Source: Bacteroidales bacterium UBA5762 (GTDB lineage Bacteria > Bacteroidota > Bacteroidia > Bacteroidales > TTA-H9). From it: 64,000 nt of DNA. Both the position numbers and the translations under genes were made by a program. Within the stretch, counting starts at the first letter, position 1. Every line of letters begins with the position of its first letter. The stretch is taken from contig DIEY01000002.1 of assembly GCA_002418865.1 (NCBI GenBank), forward strand, positions 1 to 64,000, given 5' to 3'. Of this stretch, positions 53,875 to 61,819 are shown in pieces. The notes beneath the pieces are model-generated. The model worked only from the letters and a program-made list of their open reading frames with translations. It did no database searches and had not been told where the DNA came from.

Positions 53875-54492
53875 ATGCAAATTACACTCCTTATCATTGC
53901 TATAACATTACCCGTTTCCATTGCAGCCTTTTATCGACCCAAATTAATGGATTTGCTTAAATTCAATGCTTTTCATATTTATGCGTCGCACGAAGGATGG
54001 CGTTTTATAACTTATGGTTTAGTGCATGCAAATTGGTTACACCTTATTATTAATATGTATGTTCTTTATAATTTTGGACTATTGGTTGAAAACTATTTTG
54101 GTTATTTTTTTGGAGGTAAAGCTACTTATTATTATCTCATGCTATATATTGGAGGATTGGCCATATCAGTAGTATCGGCCTATCAAAAGAATAAGGGAAA
54201 CATTTTTTACAATGCAGTTGGCGCCAGTGGAGCGATAAGTGGCATCATTTTTTCGGCCATAATCTTCAATCCTTTTATGTCTTTGAGGTTCATCTTCATT
54301 CCAATTAGTTTTCCGGCTATTTTGTTTGGTGTAGCCTATTTGGTTTATTCATGGTTCATGTCAAAAAAAGGAGACAGCCAGATAGGGCATGATGCTCATT
54401 TCTGGGGAGGGATATATGGAATTCTTTTCACCATTATTCTTAAACCTGCTTTAGCAGTAAACCTTATAGAGCAATTGACCCAAATTTTTTAA
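53875..54492 (+). CDS. Rhomboid-family intramembrane serine protease
   Basis: 205 residues with about six membrane helices. The catalytic serine lies in GASG (S118) and the histidine in HDAHFWGGIYG (probably H175); HANWLHLIINMYVLYNFG is the typical helix-2 region. The enzyme cleaves membrane-spanning substrates within the membrane; the substrate is unknown. It follows the hypothetical membrane protein by 16 nt. Confidence 0.93.
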   Translation: MQITLLIIAITLPVSIAAFYRPKLMDLLKFNAFHIYASHEGWRFITYGLVHANWLHLIINMYVLYNFGLLVENYFGYFFGGKATYYYLMLYIGGLAISVVSAYQKNKGNIFYNAVGASGAISGIIFSAIIFNPFMSLRFIFIPISFPAILFGVAYLVYSWFMSKKGDSQIGHDAHFWGGIYGILFTIILKPALAVNLIEQLTQIF

Positions 54493-54545
54493 GATAAAAA
54501 AATCTATTAATATTGCAATGATTTCTCATTTTAAACCACTTTCAC

Positions 54546-55253
54546 ATGAATAAAATTCAATTATTCATATTTTCAGTTTTATTAATATTCGCGCCTCCGC
54601 TTGTGAGTAATGCTCAAAGATTTGGGATAAAAGCAGGATATAATTTTTCTAAACTTGGATATGATGGTTTGGGGAAAGATATTTATTCCAGTGCCAGTGA
54701 TATCAGAACCTCAGCAACTTTTGGCGGATATGTCAACTTTAAACTCTTCCCTCTGATTTTTTTGCAATTAGAAGGCAATTACGAGACAAAAGGGGTAAAA
54801 TATAGTAATCCTCCTTTGCCTTACTTCAATGCTTCTTTCGATGGAATATATAACGAACATTTAGATTATTTGAGCATACCAGTACTTTTACGATTTAACA
54901 TTATAGCCTTTCAAATAGAGGCAGGGCCATATTTTGCCTTCTTATTGAAAGCAGAAGAAACCAAGAAAGGATTCCAAAAAATACCCAATGCCGATGGCGG
55001 ATGGATTGAACAATATTTCGATAAAGTTTATGATTTAAAACCTATTACAAAAGGAACAGACATAGGCTTAACAGCTGGCGTAGGAGTTTCTTATTCCATT
55101 GGTCCCATGCAGATTTCGGGTGGCGCTCGATATAATTATGGTTTTACTAATATTTTGAAAGAACCCATTATTAATGATAATGGAGAAGTTTGGATAGACA
55201 GTAAAAAAAACCGTAACTTCTATATTTACATTGGATTAGGCATCCATATCTGA
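54546..55253 (+). CDS. Outer-membrane beta-barrel protein (porin family)
   Basis: 235 residues. The signal peptide MNKIQLFIFSVLLIFAPPLVSNAQ is followed by alternating amphipathic strands: RFGIKAGYNFSKL, FGGYVNFKLF, FLQLEGNYETKGV, LDYLSIPVLLRF, FQIEAGPYFAFLLKAE, GLTAGVGVSYSIGPMQISGGARYNYGF, ending FYIYIGLGIHI. This is the typical 8-stranded Bacteroidetes barrel (PorT-like/OMP_b-brl). Function unknown. Last gene before a strong bidirectional terminator. Confidence 0.88.
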   Translation: MNKIQLFIFSVLLIFAPPLVSNAQRFGIKAGYNFSKLGYDGLGKDIYSSASDIRTSATFGGYVNFKLFPLIFLQLEGNYETKGVKYSNPPLPYFNASFDGIYNEHLDYLSIPVLLRFNIIAFQIEAGPYFAFLLKAEETKKGFQKIPNADGGWIEQYFDKVYDLKPITKGTDIGLTAGVGVSYSIGPMQISGGARYNYGFTNILKEPIINDNGEVWIDSKKNRNFYIYIGLGIHI

Positions 55254-55365
55254 TATTTGTAATGTGAATTAGATATAAAAAATTAAAAGGCCCTTCAATC
55301 TAAAGTTCCATAAAGAAGTTTATTTTTCTATGCTTATGAGCACACATTCAATTTTTTGAATAAGT

Positions 55366-55395
55366 AAAAAGGAGATTCTGATGAATCTCCTTTTT
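55366..55395. terminator. Bidirectional terminator
   Basis: A 13-bp perfect stem, AAAAAGGAGATTC, loop TGAT and its complement, with the T-run inside the stem on both strands. It lies between the convergent outer-membrane protein and lipoprotein genes. Confidence 0.88.
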
Positions 55396-55426
55396 CAAAA
55401 CACAACATTCTAAATACTTTCCAAAA

Positions 55427-56341
55427 TTATTTCTGGATTTTTACTTCGAGAGTTATGGTACGATCGATTCCTATAGTCCCACTAATGTCCATTACCTTGA
55501 ATAAACCTTTTTTACTTGGATTAGCCGAAGTAGTGGCAGTTTGGAAAGCAACGATATCGCCTACTTGCAGGAAACTTGCCCTTGAATCGACAAGATTTGT
55601 AGCATTTTCGGCAATTAAAGCATCATCATATTCGGTTATTGCATTCCAGTTTATCTCGCCAACCTTTCTAAAACGTGTGGCATTTTTTACAGACCAATTA
55701 TCAAATAAATTGTCCCATGCTAGTGCAGCTTGATCGTCATCTACTGAAGCTATAGTAGATTGGTTGATTTCTCCATAAAAATAGAGGAGATCTACTTTGT
55801 TCTGATTTAAAATGGCTTCGGCTTGTTTCATTACTTTATTATCGACTGAACTCCAAAAACTTCCGACGGTTACATTATTTTGTCCACCCATTAATATAGC
55901 GGTATAAATATTGACCACAGGCTGTGTAGTAATATTGAGAGCTACTGAATTACTCTGATTGTTTTTGTCGATAATTTCGAAAGACCAGCGTTCTGTACCT
56001 GCTTCTGTGCGAGCCTGAATATTTCTGGTATAAGTAAAACTGCTTAAATTACTGAGCGTTGAATCAATAACACTTTCGCCTATATTATTAAAAGTACGCG
56101 TAACCTTAAACCTTACCAGCTTGGCATTGCTGTTGGTATTAGCAGTGGCTGTAATCCCAACTTTCAAGATAGTACCAGCAGGAACAGTAACATCGGACGA
56201 AGTGTAATCGCTACCACCAATAAAATTAATGGTAGGACTTTGATCGAGAGGTTCTTCTTCATCATCGGAACAAGCTGTAAATAAATTGATGGTTCCGGCA
56301 AGTAAAACAAACAAAGCAATTCCTTTAATGTTAAATTTCAT
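55427..56341 (-). CDS. Lipoprotein of unknown function
   Basis: 304 residues. The signal peptide MKFNIKGIALFVLLAGTINLFTAC ends in the lipobox LFTAC, and SDDEEE after the cysteine is typical of Bacteroidetes surface-exported lipoproteins. The mature protein is beta-rich: an Ig-like first half (INFIGGSDYTSSDVTVPAGTILKVGITATA) and a second half with VDLLYFYGEINQSTIAS. I do not recognise a named family. Monocistronic between a terminator and the tmRNA gene, which it diverges from. Confidence 0.82.
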   Translation of the reverse strand: MKFNIKGIALFVLLAGTINLFTACSDDEEEPLDQSPTINFIGGSDYTSSDVTVPAGTILKVGITATANTNSNAKLVRFKVTRTFNNIGESVIDSTLSNLSSFTYTRNIQARTEAGTERWSFEIIDKNNQSNSVALNITTQPVVNIYTAILMGGQNNVTVGSFWSSVDNKVMKQAEAILNQNKVDLLYFYGEINQSTIASVDDDQAALAWDNLFDNWSVKNATRFRKVGEINWNAITEYDDALIAENATNLVDSRASFLQVGDIVAFQTATTSANPSKKGLFKVMDISGTIGIDRTITLEVKIQK

Positions 56342-56423
56342 AGTTATTAATTTTTGGGTTATTAAGGAGTATTAAAGCACAAAAATCTTGCCATGGTAAA
56401 AATGCTAAATGGCATGTTTTTTA

Positions 56424-56431
56424 TATCTTTG
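56424..56431 (+). promoter_or_regulatory. -7 promoter element of tmRNA
   Basis: TATCTTTG matches TAnnTTTG, 21 nt before the mature tmRNA 5' end. A TTG at 56398 lies 23 bp upstream. Confidence 0.5.
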
Positions 56432-56452
56432 CAAAATGAAACGTTCATTGAA

Positions 56453-56820
56453 GGGGCTGATTGGTTTTGACAGCATGACGGTGGAACTGTAAGCATGCCG
56501 GGCGTTGGGGAAAGGCCCGTAATAACTACCCTAATGCCAATAAATGGCAACAATTTCAACTATGCAATGGCTGCTTAATCAGGACGATTAAGTGCTGTGC
56601 TGTCCTCCAGGAAGCTTTGCCTTGCAGCGTCCTGGTAAGGGCATCGTAAATGCGGGGCTGCGTAAGGTTTTGTCCCGAAACCTTACTAAGACAATAGGGA
56701 CTCAGGAATTTGGCGGATGAGTCCCTGCTTTGCCAAATTCCGAAACATCTACAGGGAATAAGCATGTAGAAAGCAGTTTTGCTGCATGTTTGGACCGGAG
56801 TTCGACTCTCCGCAGCTCCA
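56453..56820 (+). ncRNA. ssrA: Transfer-messenger RNA (tmRNA)
   Basis: 368 nt. The 5' end GGGGCTGATTGGTTTTGACAG and the 3' end TTCGACTCTCCGCAGCTCCA form the tRNA-like half (GGGGCTG pairs with CAGCTCC), with a normal T loop. The tag reading frame ends …GNNFNYAMAA followed by TAA at 56576-56578, near the 5' part as usual. The resume codon is probably GGC at 56546, though one or two codons upstream are possible. Rescues stalled ribosomes and marks the product for proteolysis. CCA is not encoded. An ORF spanning it on the other strand is spurious. Confidence 0.95.
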
Positions 56821-56840
56821 CTTCTTTCGGCAAACAAAAT

Positions 56841-56868
56841 AAGGGCGGTAGATCATTCTATCGCCCTT
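56841..56868 (+). terminator. Terminator of tmRNA
   Basis: Left arm AAGGGCGGTAGA, loop TCAT, and right arm TCTATCGCCCTT (12 bp with one G-U pair), starting 21 nt after the tmRNA 3' end and followed by TACTGTTTCT. Confidence 0.72.
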
Positions 56869-56962
56869 TACTGTTTCTAAATTCTTTCTGAAAGATTCTC
56901 CCCTTTCCTTCACAGAAATATTTATACCCTATATCTTCATATTTCCCGACTTTATAGTTCAA

Positions 56963-57106
56963 TCACTGCTTCTTTTCTTCTTCTATAAAGCTTGGAAAAT
57001 TATCTTCATCATCATCCAACGAGGTTACATGCCGTAATTCTTTTATTAATAATACGAAAAACATGCCCACCATAATAGAAAATGCCACTACAAGTAATTT
57101 TAACAT
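56963..57106 (-). CDS. Small single-span membrane protein with acidic tail
   Basis: 47 residues, opening MLKLLVVAFSIMVGMFFVLLIKEL (one membrane helix) and ending in a strongly acidic cytoplasmic tail (SLDDDEDNFPSFIEEEKKQ). Its ATG overlaps the stop of the upstream small gene by 7 nt (ATGTTAA), suggesting translational coupling. I do not recognise it. The membrane anchor plus charged tail suggests an accessory or regulatory subunit. It is real in the sense of having coding structure, but is too short for firm assignment. Confidence 0.55.
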   Translation of the reverse strand: MLKLLVVAFSIMVGMFFVLLIKELRHVTSLDDDEDNFPSFIEEEKKQ

Positions 57107-57294
57107 AAACGTTGAATTAGTTTTTTAAGTTTGTTAACTTCTTGCTGTGAACAAATCAATCTTTTCTCTTCTTCTTCATCTTCTAAATTGCTTTTAATCC
57201 CCTTCAAACTATCGTTTACAGGTGTATATCCACCCTTAGCGTTCGTATTTTTGAATTCTTTTAAGAGTTTTTCAACCTCAGGATGTTTTGTCAT
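57100..57294 (-). CDS. Small charged hypothetical protein
   Basis: 64 residues, highly charged with an acidic patch (LEDEEEEKRL) and a basic helical C-terminus (EVNKLKKLIQRL). There is no membrane segment; a coiled-coil-like second half is possible. It overlaps the small membrane-protein gene and the two probably form a two-gene unit between tmRNA and metK. I do not recognise a family. Confidence 0.55.
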   Translation of the reverse strand: MTKHPEVEKLLKEFKNTNAKGGYTPVNDSLKGIKSNLEDEEEEKRLICSQQEVNKLKKLIQRLC

Positions 57295-57481
57295 TATTTA
57301 GTTTTTTCGACCTTAATAAAATTTCAAAGCTCGTGCCGAAAAAATAATTAAAAGAATTTCAATTCGTTATAAAACCATCATCAAAAAATTCCTTTCCTCA
57401 TCCTCCATTATTATAATATCAAGCGTTAGATTTTATTTGTAATTTATTATTTATTAATATTTTATTTACATTATAAAAAAA

Positions 57482-57514
57482 ATCCGAAATCGGATAGATT
57501 ATCTGATTTCGGAT
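57482..57514 (-). terminator. Terminator of metK
   Basis: ATCCGAAATC and its complement GATTTCGGAT (10 bp) with a 13-nt loop. On the minus strand the stem is followed by TTTTTTTATAA. It lies 26 nt past the metK stop. Confidence 0.8.
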
Positions 57515-57539
57515 AAAACTAAAGGGAAATTTCTGTTTT

Positions 57540-58880
57540 TTAGTCCAAATTCAATTCCTCTTTCAAAATATCAACATAATCTGTTTTTTCCCATGGGAAA
57601 AATTCTACCTGTTTAAAATACCTTTCTTTTCCATTGTCTATTCTTACATGAGTATGATCGTTTTGGTAAAAAACCTCAATCTCTTGGATATAAGGATCGC
57701 GGCCAAAATGACCATAAGCAGCGGTAGGAAGATAAATAGGATTTTTTAATCCAAAGCGTGTGATAATTGAATAAGGGCGTAAGTCGAAAATATTTAGAAC
57801 GATCTGAGCCAATTCAGCATCGGTTAATATTTTTCCTGTTTTATTTTTAGCGCGGCAAGTATTAAAAGTATTGATATACAATCCAATAGGTTCAGCTATT
57901 CCAATAGCATAGGCCACTTGAGCCATTACCTCATCACAGGCACCTGCAGCCACAAGATTTTTGGCAATATGCCTCATGGCATAGGCTGCCGAACGATCGA
58001 CCTTAGAAGGATCTTTACCAGAGAAAGCACCTCCACCATGAGCACCCTTTCCGCCATAGGTATCAACAATTATCTTTCTTCCTGTCAAGCCTGTATCGCC
58101 ATGAGGTCCTCCGATAATAAACTTTCCTGTAGGATTAACATAGAGTGAATAGCCATTTTTAAATAACTGATTCACTCGTTGTGGTATAGTTGCTCTAACT
58201 CTTGGAATTAAAATATTGCGCACATCTTCAATGATTTTCTCCTGCATGCGTTTTTCGGCTTCTTTTTTGGCCTCATCACTCGAATCTTTGGGTAAAATAA
58301 ACTCGTCGTGTTGGGTAGAAAGAACAATAGTGTCTATTCTAACTGGCTGGCCTTCATCATTATATTCGATAGTAACCTGAGATTTAGCATCGGGTCTAAG
58401 ATAGGTCATTTCTTTCCCTTCTTTTCGAATGGCTGCCAATTCCTGCACAAGAATGTGTGCTAGCTCTATTGGCATTGGCATAAAATTGTCCATTTCTCTG
58501 CAAGCATAACCAAACATCATTCCTTGGTCTCCAGCACCTTGTTCTAATGGATTTTGCTTGGCTACTCCTTGAAAAATATCGGGTGACTGCTCATGTATTG
58601 AGCTAATCACTCCACAAGAATCGGAATCGAAACGATACTCAGCCTTGGTGTATCCCAAACGCCGAATGGTTTGACGAGCTATTTCCTGAACATCTACATA
58701 ACCCGAAGTCTTTACTTCACCACCAACAACTACTAATCCTGTTGTAACAAAAGTTTCAACGGCAACTTTCGAGTCGGGATCCCATCGTAAAAACTCATCG
58801 AGTAATGCATCCGAAATCTGATCGGCCACCTTGTCGGGATGACCTTCTGATACTGATTCTGAAGTAAATAAATATCCCAT
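57540..58880 (-). CDS. metK: S-adenosylmethionine synthetase
   Basis: 446 residues. Makes SAM from methionine and ATP. Signatures: FTSESVSEGHPDKVADQISDA at the N-terminus, the ATP-site hexapeptide region GAGDQGMMFGYA, the glycine-rich GGKGAHGGGAFSGKDPSKVDRSAAYAMR, and GHFGRD near the C-terminus. Slightly longer than E. coli MetK (384) because of an insertion around 170-220 with charged residues (LPKDSSDEAKKEAEKRMQ), which I have seen in Bacteroidetes-type MetK. Preceded by a SAM-II riboswitch, so synthesis should drop when SAM is abundant. Cytoplasmic, monocistronic. Confidence 0.96.
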   Translation of the reverse strand: MGYLFTSESVSEGHPDKVADQISDALLDEFLRWDPDSKVAVETFVTTGLVVVGGEVKTSGYVDVQEIARQTIRRLGYTKAEYRFDSDSCGVISSIHEQSPDIFQGVAKQNPLEQGAGDQGMMFGYACREMDNFMPMPIELAHILVQELAAIRKEGKEMTYLRPDAKSQVTIEYNDEGQPVRIDTIVLSTQHDEFILPKDSSDEAKKEAEKRMQEKIIEDVRNILIPRVRATIPQRVNQLFKNGYSLYVNPTGKFIIGGPHGDTGLTGRKIIVDTYGGKGAHGGGAFSGKDPSKVDRSAAYAMRHIAKNLVAAGACDEVMAQVAYAIGIAEPIGLYINTFNTCRAKNKTGKILTDAELAQIVLNIFDLRPYSIITRFGLKNPIYLPTAAYGHFGRDPYIQEIEVFYQNDHTHVRIDNGKERYFKQVEFFPWEKTDYVDILKEELNLD

Positions 58881-58940
58881 TACGTTGATTTTTTATTTGT
58901 TTAACTTGTAAATGGGGAAACTGATTGAGAGGTAGGTAAA

Positions 58941-58992
58941 CATTGTTTTAGCATTTTTTTCTGTGGTTGCAATCAATCAAATCTCTCCACTT
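58941..58992 (-). promoter_or_regulatory. SAM-II riboswitch upstream of metK
   Basis: On the minus strand, P1 is GTGG (58990-58987) paired with CCAC (58966-58963). The loop between them reads AGAGATTTGATTGATTGCAA. A-rich linker, then TGCTAAAACAATG. The pseudoknot pairs ATTG in the loop with CAAT, and GCA with TGC; GATTTGA, ATTGCA and TGCTAAAA are the conserved SAM-II (SAM-alpha) elements. It begins just downstream of the predicted transcription start and about 60 nt before the metK ATG. P1 is short, so confidence is not higher. Binding of SAM should repress metK. Confidence 0.82.
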
Positions 58993-59010
58993 GCTTTTTT
59001 ATAAGTTTGG

Positions 59011-59018
59011 CAAAAGTA
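59011..59018 (-). promoter_or_regulatory. -7 promoter element of metK
   Basis: Minus-strand TACTTTTG predicts a start near 59005, so the SAM-II element would lie at the very 5' end of a leader of about 125 nt. Confidence 0.55.
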
Positions 59019-59185
59019 GTATTAATCTTTCGATACAGAAACACATAATTTGAGGTTTTTCTCACAATAATTTATAACACATTGATATAAATTAAACTAT
59101 AACTCGCAAAAAATTTCATTCTTAAAAAACTAATTGATTTTACCGTTATAAAACCAACCAGCTGCTTTTACTACATCGAATGGTT

Positions 59186-60112
59186 TCATCCATTCTTAAA
59201 AGAATGATTTTGAGTAATCTCATGAAATATCTCTTCGAGGCTTTTCTCGCTTTGTTGCAATGATAATACTGTTAATTGATGATCAACGGCAAACTTAAAC
59301 AAAGCTGGACGAATATCCATATCGGGTTTAGCCTTAATCTCATATACATTATTATCCTTAGCCTTGACGGTTATTATGCCATTTATTCGACGAATAAGCT
59401 GTATATCAACTTTTTGATCGAATCCAACAAAAATTGTTTCGCTGCTTGATACCCAATGCGAAAGATGAGCAGTAAGATCATCGGCCACTATTTTACCTTT
59501 GTGGATGATAACTACTCTCTGGCAAAGCGCTTCCACTTCTTGCATGATATGGGTAGAGAAAATAATGGTTTTGTTAACACTTGCTCTTTTGATTACTTCT
59601 CTAATTTCGAGAATTTGATTGGGATCGAGGCCAGATGTGGGTTCATCCAGTATTAAGACTTCCGGGTCATGTATTAGGGCTTGCGCCAATCCTACTCTCT
59701 GTCGAAAGCCTTTCGACAATTTTCCAATGGTCTTCGAAATTTCAGGTTCTAAGCCAGTTAAGGCAATAATTTCTTCTATTCGTTTCTTGGGTGAAGAAAC
59801 CTTATATAATGCAGCAACAAACTCGAGATATTCACGAATATACATGTCGGGATACAAAGGATTGTTTTCGGGTAAATAACCTAGCATTTTTCGCACTGCA
59901 ACAGGATCTTCCATGGTATTTATATTATTAACAAATACCTGGCCTTCGGTAGGAGGAATCAAACAAGTAATGATTCGCATCAGTGTAGTTTTTCCTGCTC
60001 CATTGGGACCGAGTAAACCGGTTATTTGACCCCTTTCTACCTGAAACGAAACTTCATCAAGAGCTTTTTGCGACCCATAAAGTTTTGTAACCTTATCTAC
60101 TTTTATAGACAT
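59186..60112 (-). CDS. gldA: GldA-like ABC transporter ATP-binding protein
   Basis: 308 residues. Walker A GPNGAGKTT, signature LSKGFRQRVGLAQAL, Walker B VLILDEPTSGLDP and the switch histidine region FSTHIMQEVEAL are all intact. The segment GYLPENNPLYPDMYIREYLEFVAALY and the C-terminal 80-residue extension resemble GldA, the ATPase of the gliding-motility-associated ABC transporter of Bacteroidota. No permease (GldF/GldG) is in the window, so transport of an unrelated substrate is possible. Promoter element at 60139. Confidence 0.85.
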   Translation of the reverse strand: MSIKVDKVTKLYGSQKALDEVSFQVERGQITGLLGPNGAGKTTLMRIITCLIPPTEGQVFVNNINTMEDPVAVRKMLGYLPENNPLYPDMYIREYLEFVAALYKVSSPKKRIEEIIALTGLEPEISKTIGKLSKGFRQRVGLAQALIHDPEVLILDEPTSGLDPNQILEIREVIKRASVNKTIIFSTHIMQEVEALCQRVVIIHKGKIVADDLTAHLSHWVSSSETIFVGFDQKVDIQLIRRINGIITVKAKDNNVYEIKAKPDMDIRPALFKFAVDHQLTVLSLQQSEKSLEEIFHEITQNHSFKNG

Positions 60113-60138
60113 TATTTACATTTAAATCATTTAAAAAG

Positions 60139-60146
60139 CAAAATTA
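60139..60146 (-). promoter_or_regulatory. -7 promoter element of the GldA-like gene
   Basis: Minus-strand TAATTTTG, 26 nt upstream of the ATG. It overlaps the last codon of the upstream kinase gene. Confidence 0.45.
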
Positions 60147-60716
60147 AATGAATCGTTGCAAATGCGATAATAATAAATGCTTATCAAATGGTTTGTTACC
60201 ATCTAACACAAACAGAGGAGAAATATTATTCAATGTACGCCCATATTTAAGATAACTCTTCCAAATATGATGAATGTACCATTCAGGTTCAACTCCCCAT
60301 GTTAAATCTAAGCGCTTACGGTGGAAAAATTCCCTTCGCTTAATCTTGATAAAATACCCAAAATTGAATAAATGATTGATACTATCATTGTTGAAAGCAA
60401 ATAACCCTTCAACAATAATAACCCCATACTTTGTTTGCTGTTGAATAATTGCGGAGTATAACTTATCAAAATCAATAGAATAAGGATCTTCCCAATCCAC
60501 ATGATCTCGTACCCGCGGAATTTCTGAAAGCGGACGAATGAAATCGTCCTGACAAAGAATAAGGCAAGTATCATGTAGGAAAAATGAAGCTATGAGAGAA
60601 GCCAAGGTCGATTTCCCGGCTCGGCTGACTCCACCAATGCCAATTACGAGACTTTTGGACGGATGAAGTAAGGTATTTGAATATTCTTGCATAAGCTTCA
60701 ATGAAATTATCTTCAC
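60144..60716 (-). CDS. Uridine-kinase-like P-loop kinase
   Basis: 190 residues. The P-loop GIGGVSRAGKST (about residues 26-37), the CQDDFIRP Walker B-like aspartate and the VDWEDPYSIDFDKLYS segment resemble uridine kinase and nicotinamide riboside kinase. It is shorter than Udk (about 210). The substrate is unknown. Met 9 (MQEYSNTLLHP) is an alternative start. It diverges from the ribosomal operon. Confidence 0.8.
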   Translation of the reverse strand: MKIISLKLMQEYSNTLLHPSKSLVIGIGGVSRAGKSTLASLIASFFLHDTCLILCQDDFIRPLSEIPRVRDHVDWEDPYSIDFDKLYSAIIQQQTKYGVIIVEGLFAFNNDSINHLFNFGYFIKIKRREFFHRKRLDLTWGVEPEWYIHHIWKSYLKYGRTLNNISPLFVLDGNKPFDKHLLLSHLQRFI

Positions 60717-60780
60717 TGCCTAAAAGAGGAAACGATATCCAAGCCATAAAAATATTCATAAAAAATTTTAAAAGAGTTGG

Positions 60781-60812
60781 TTTGTTTAATAAGAAAATTA
60801 GGCATACCTTTG
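60781..60812 (+). promoter_or_regulatory. Promoter of the rplM-rpsI-rpsB-tsf operon
   Basis: TTTG (60781-60784), a 20-bp spacer and TACCTTTG (60805-60812) match the Bacteroidota consensus very well. Predicted start near 60818, 40 nt before the rplM ATG. Confidence 0.7.
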
Positions 60813-60857
60813 CACCCCATTTCGAAGTTTTCAAAATATAAGAAAATCAACTCATAG

Positions 60858-61313
60858 ATGAATACTTTAAGTTATAAGACTATAAGCGCCAACAAACAAA
60901 CCGTTAAAAAGGAATGGGTACTTATAGATGCTGAAAATCTGGTTGTAGGCCGATTAGCGTCAGAAGTTGCCAAAATTCTAAGAGGGAAGAACAAACCATA
61001 TTACACTCCTCATGTAGATTGCGGCGACCATATAGTAATTATCAATGCCGAGAAGATAAGATTTACGGGGAAAAAAATGGATGATAAGAAATATGTGACC
61101 TATAGTGGTTATCCTGGCGGGCAAAGTACGACTACTCCCAGAAAATTATTAAAACGCGTTCCTGAGCGAGTTTTGGAAAATGCCATCAAAGGAATGCTTC
61201 CAAAAAATAGATTGGGCAGGGAATTATTCCGTAATCTGCATGTGTACACAGGCAGTTCTCATCCACATGAAGCCCAGTCACCTCAACACATAAAAATTAA
61301 AGAAGCCGAATAA
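60858..61313 (+). CDS. rplM: 50S ribosomal protein L13
   Basis: 151 residues. Family signatures are VLIDAENLVVGRLASEVAKILRGKNKPYYTPHVDCGDHIVIINAEKI and the C-terminal PKNRLGRELFRNLHVYTGSSHPHEAQ. First gene of the operon; rpsI follows 2 nt after its stop, the usual pairing of L13 with S9. The N-terminal 20 residues are a mild extension. Confidence 0.96.
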   Translation: MNTLSYKTISANKQTVKKEWVLIDAENLVVGRLASEVAKILRGKNKPYYTPHVDCGDHIVIINAEKIRFTGKKMDDKKYVTYSGYPGGQSTTTPRKLLKRVPERVLENAIKGMLPKNRLGRELFRNLHVYTGSSHPHEAQSPQHIKIKEAE

Positions 61314-61315
61314 GC

Positions 61316-61702
61316 ATGGACGTAATTAACACATCAGGTAGAAGAAAAACCGCAGTTGCGAGAATCTACATGTCGCAAGGTAACGGAAAGATTACGATAA
61401 ATGGACGTGAGCTGAACAATTACTTCAAAACCAATGTATTGGTTTATAAAGTATTACAGCCTCTCGAATTAACCAATAATCAGGACAAATTCGATATCAA
61501 GGTAAATTTAGAAGGTGGTGGTATTACAGGACAAGCCGAGGCCTTAAGACTTGCCATTTCAAAAGCATTGGTCGAAATAAACAATGAGTACCGTCCAGTG
61601 TTAAAACAAAAAGGATTATTGACGCGTGATCCTCGTATGGTAGAAAGGAAAAAACCTGGACGCCCGAAAGCTCGTAAACGTTTCCAATTTTCAAAACGTT
61701 AA
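61316..61702 (+). CDS. rpsI: 30S ribosomal protein S9
   Basis: 128 residues, starting with TSGRRKTAVARIYM and ending in the conserved RKRFQFSKR tail, which contacts the P-site tRNA. Second gene of the operon, 117 nt before rpsB. The gap contains no obvious regulatory RNA. Confidence 0.96.
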   Translation: MDVINTSGRRKTAVARIYMSQGNGKITINGRELNNYFKTNVLVYKVLQPLELTNNQDKFDIKVNLEGGGITGQAEALRLAISKALVEINNEYRPVLKQKGLLTRDPRMVERKKPGRPKARKRFQFSKR

Positions 61703-61819
61703 ACTTGTTAGCTACAGACAAATTGTGTTTAGTATCCAAATTCCCGAGATTGTTCCTAAACAGATCACTACTGGGGAATTGTCATTAGTTGAAAGTAAAC
61801 CATTAAATATTAAAGTTTC

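Larger units (their letters stand above)
58881..59185. other. metK leader and 3' end of the GldA-like gene
   Basis: 305 nt between metK and the end of the ABC ATPase gene, both on the minus strand. It contains the metK promoter element and the SAM-II riboswitch. The segment from about 59020 to 59185 is AT-rich, and I see nothing definite in it. Confidence 0.6.

Noticed and set aside
56362..56837. Minus-strand ORFs across the tmRNA gene
   Set aside because: They are antisense to a well-formed tmRNA with tRNA-like ends and a tag frame, and encode no recognisable protein.
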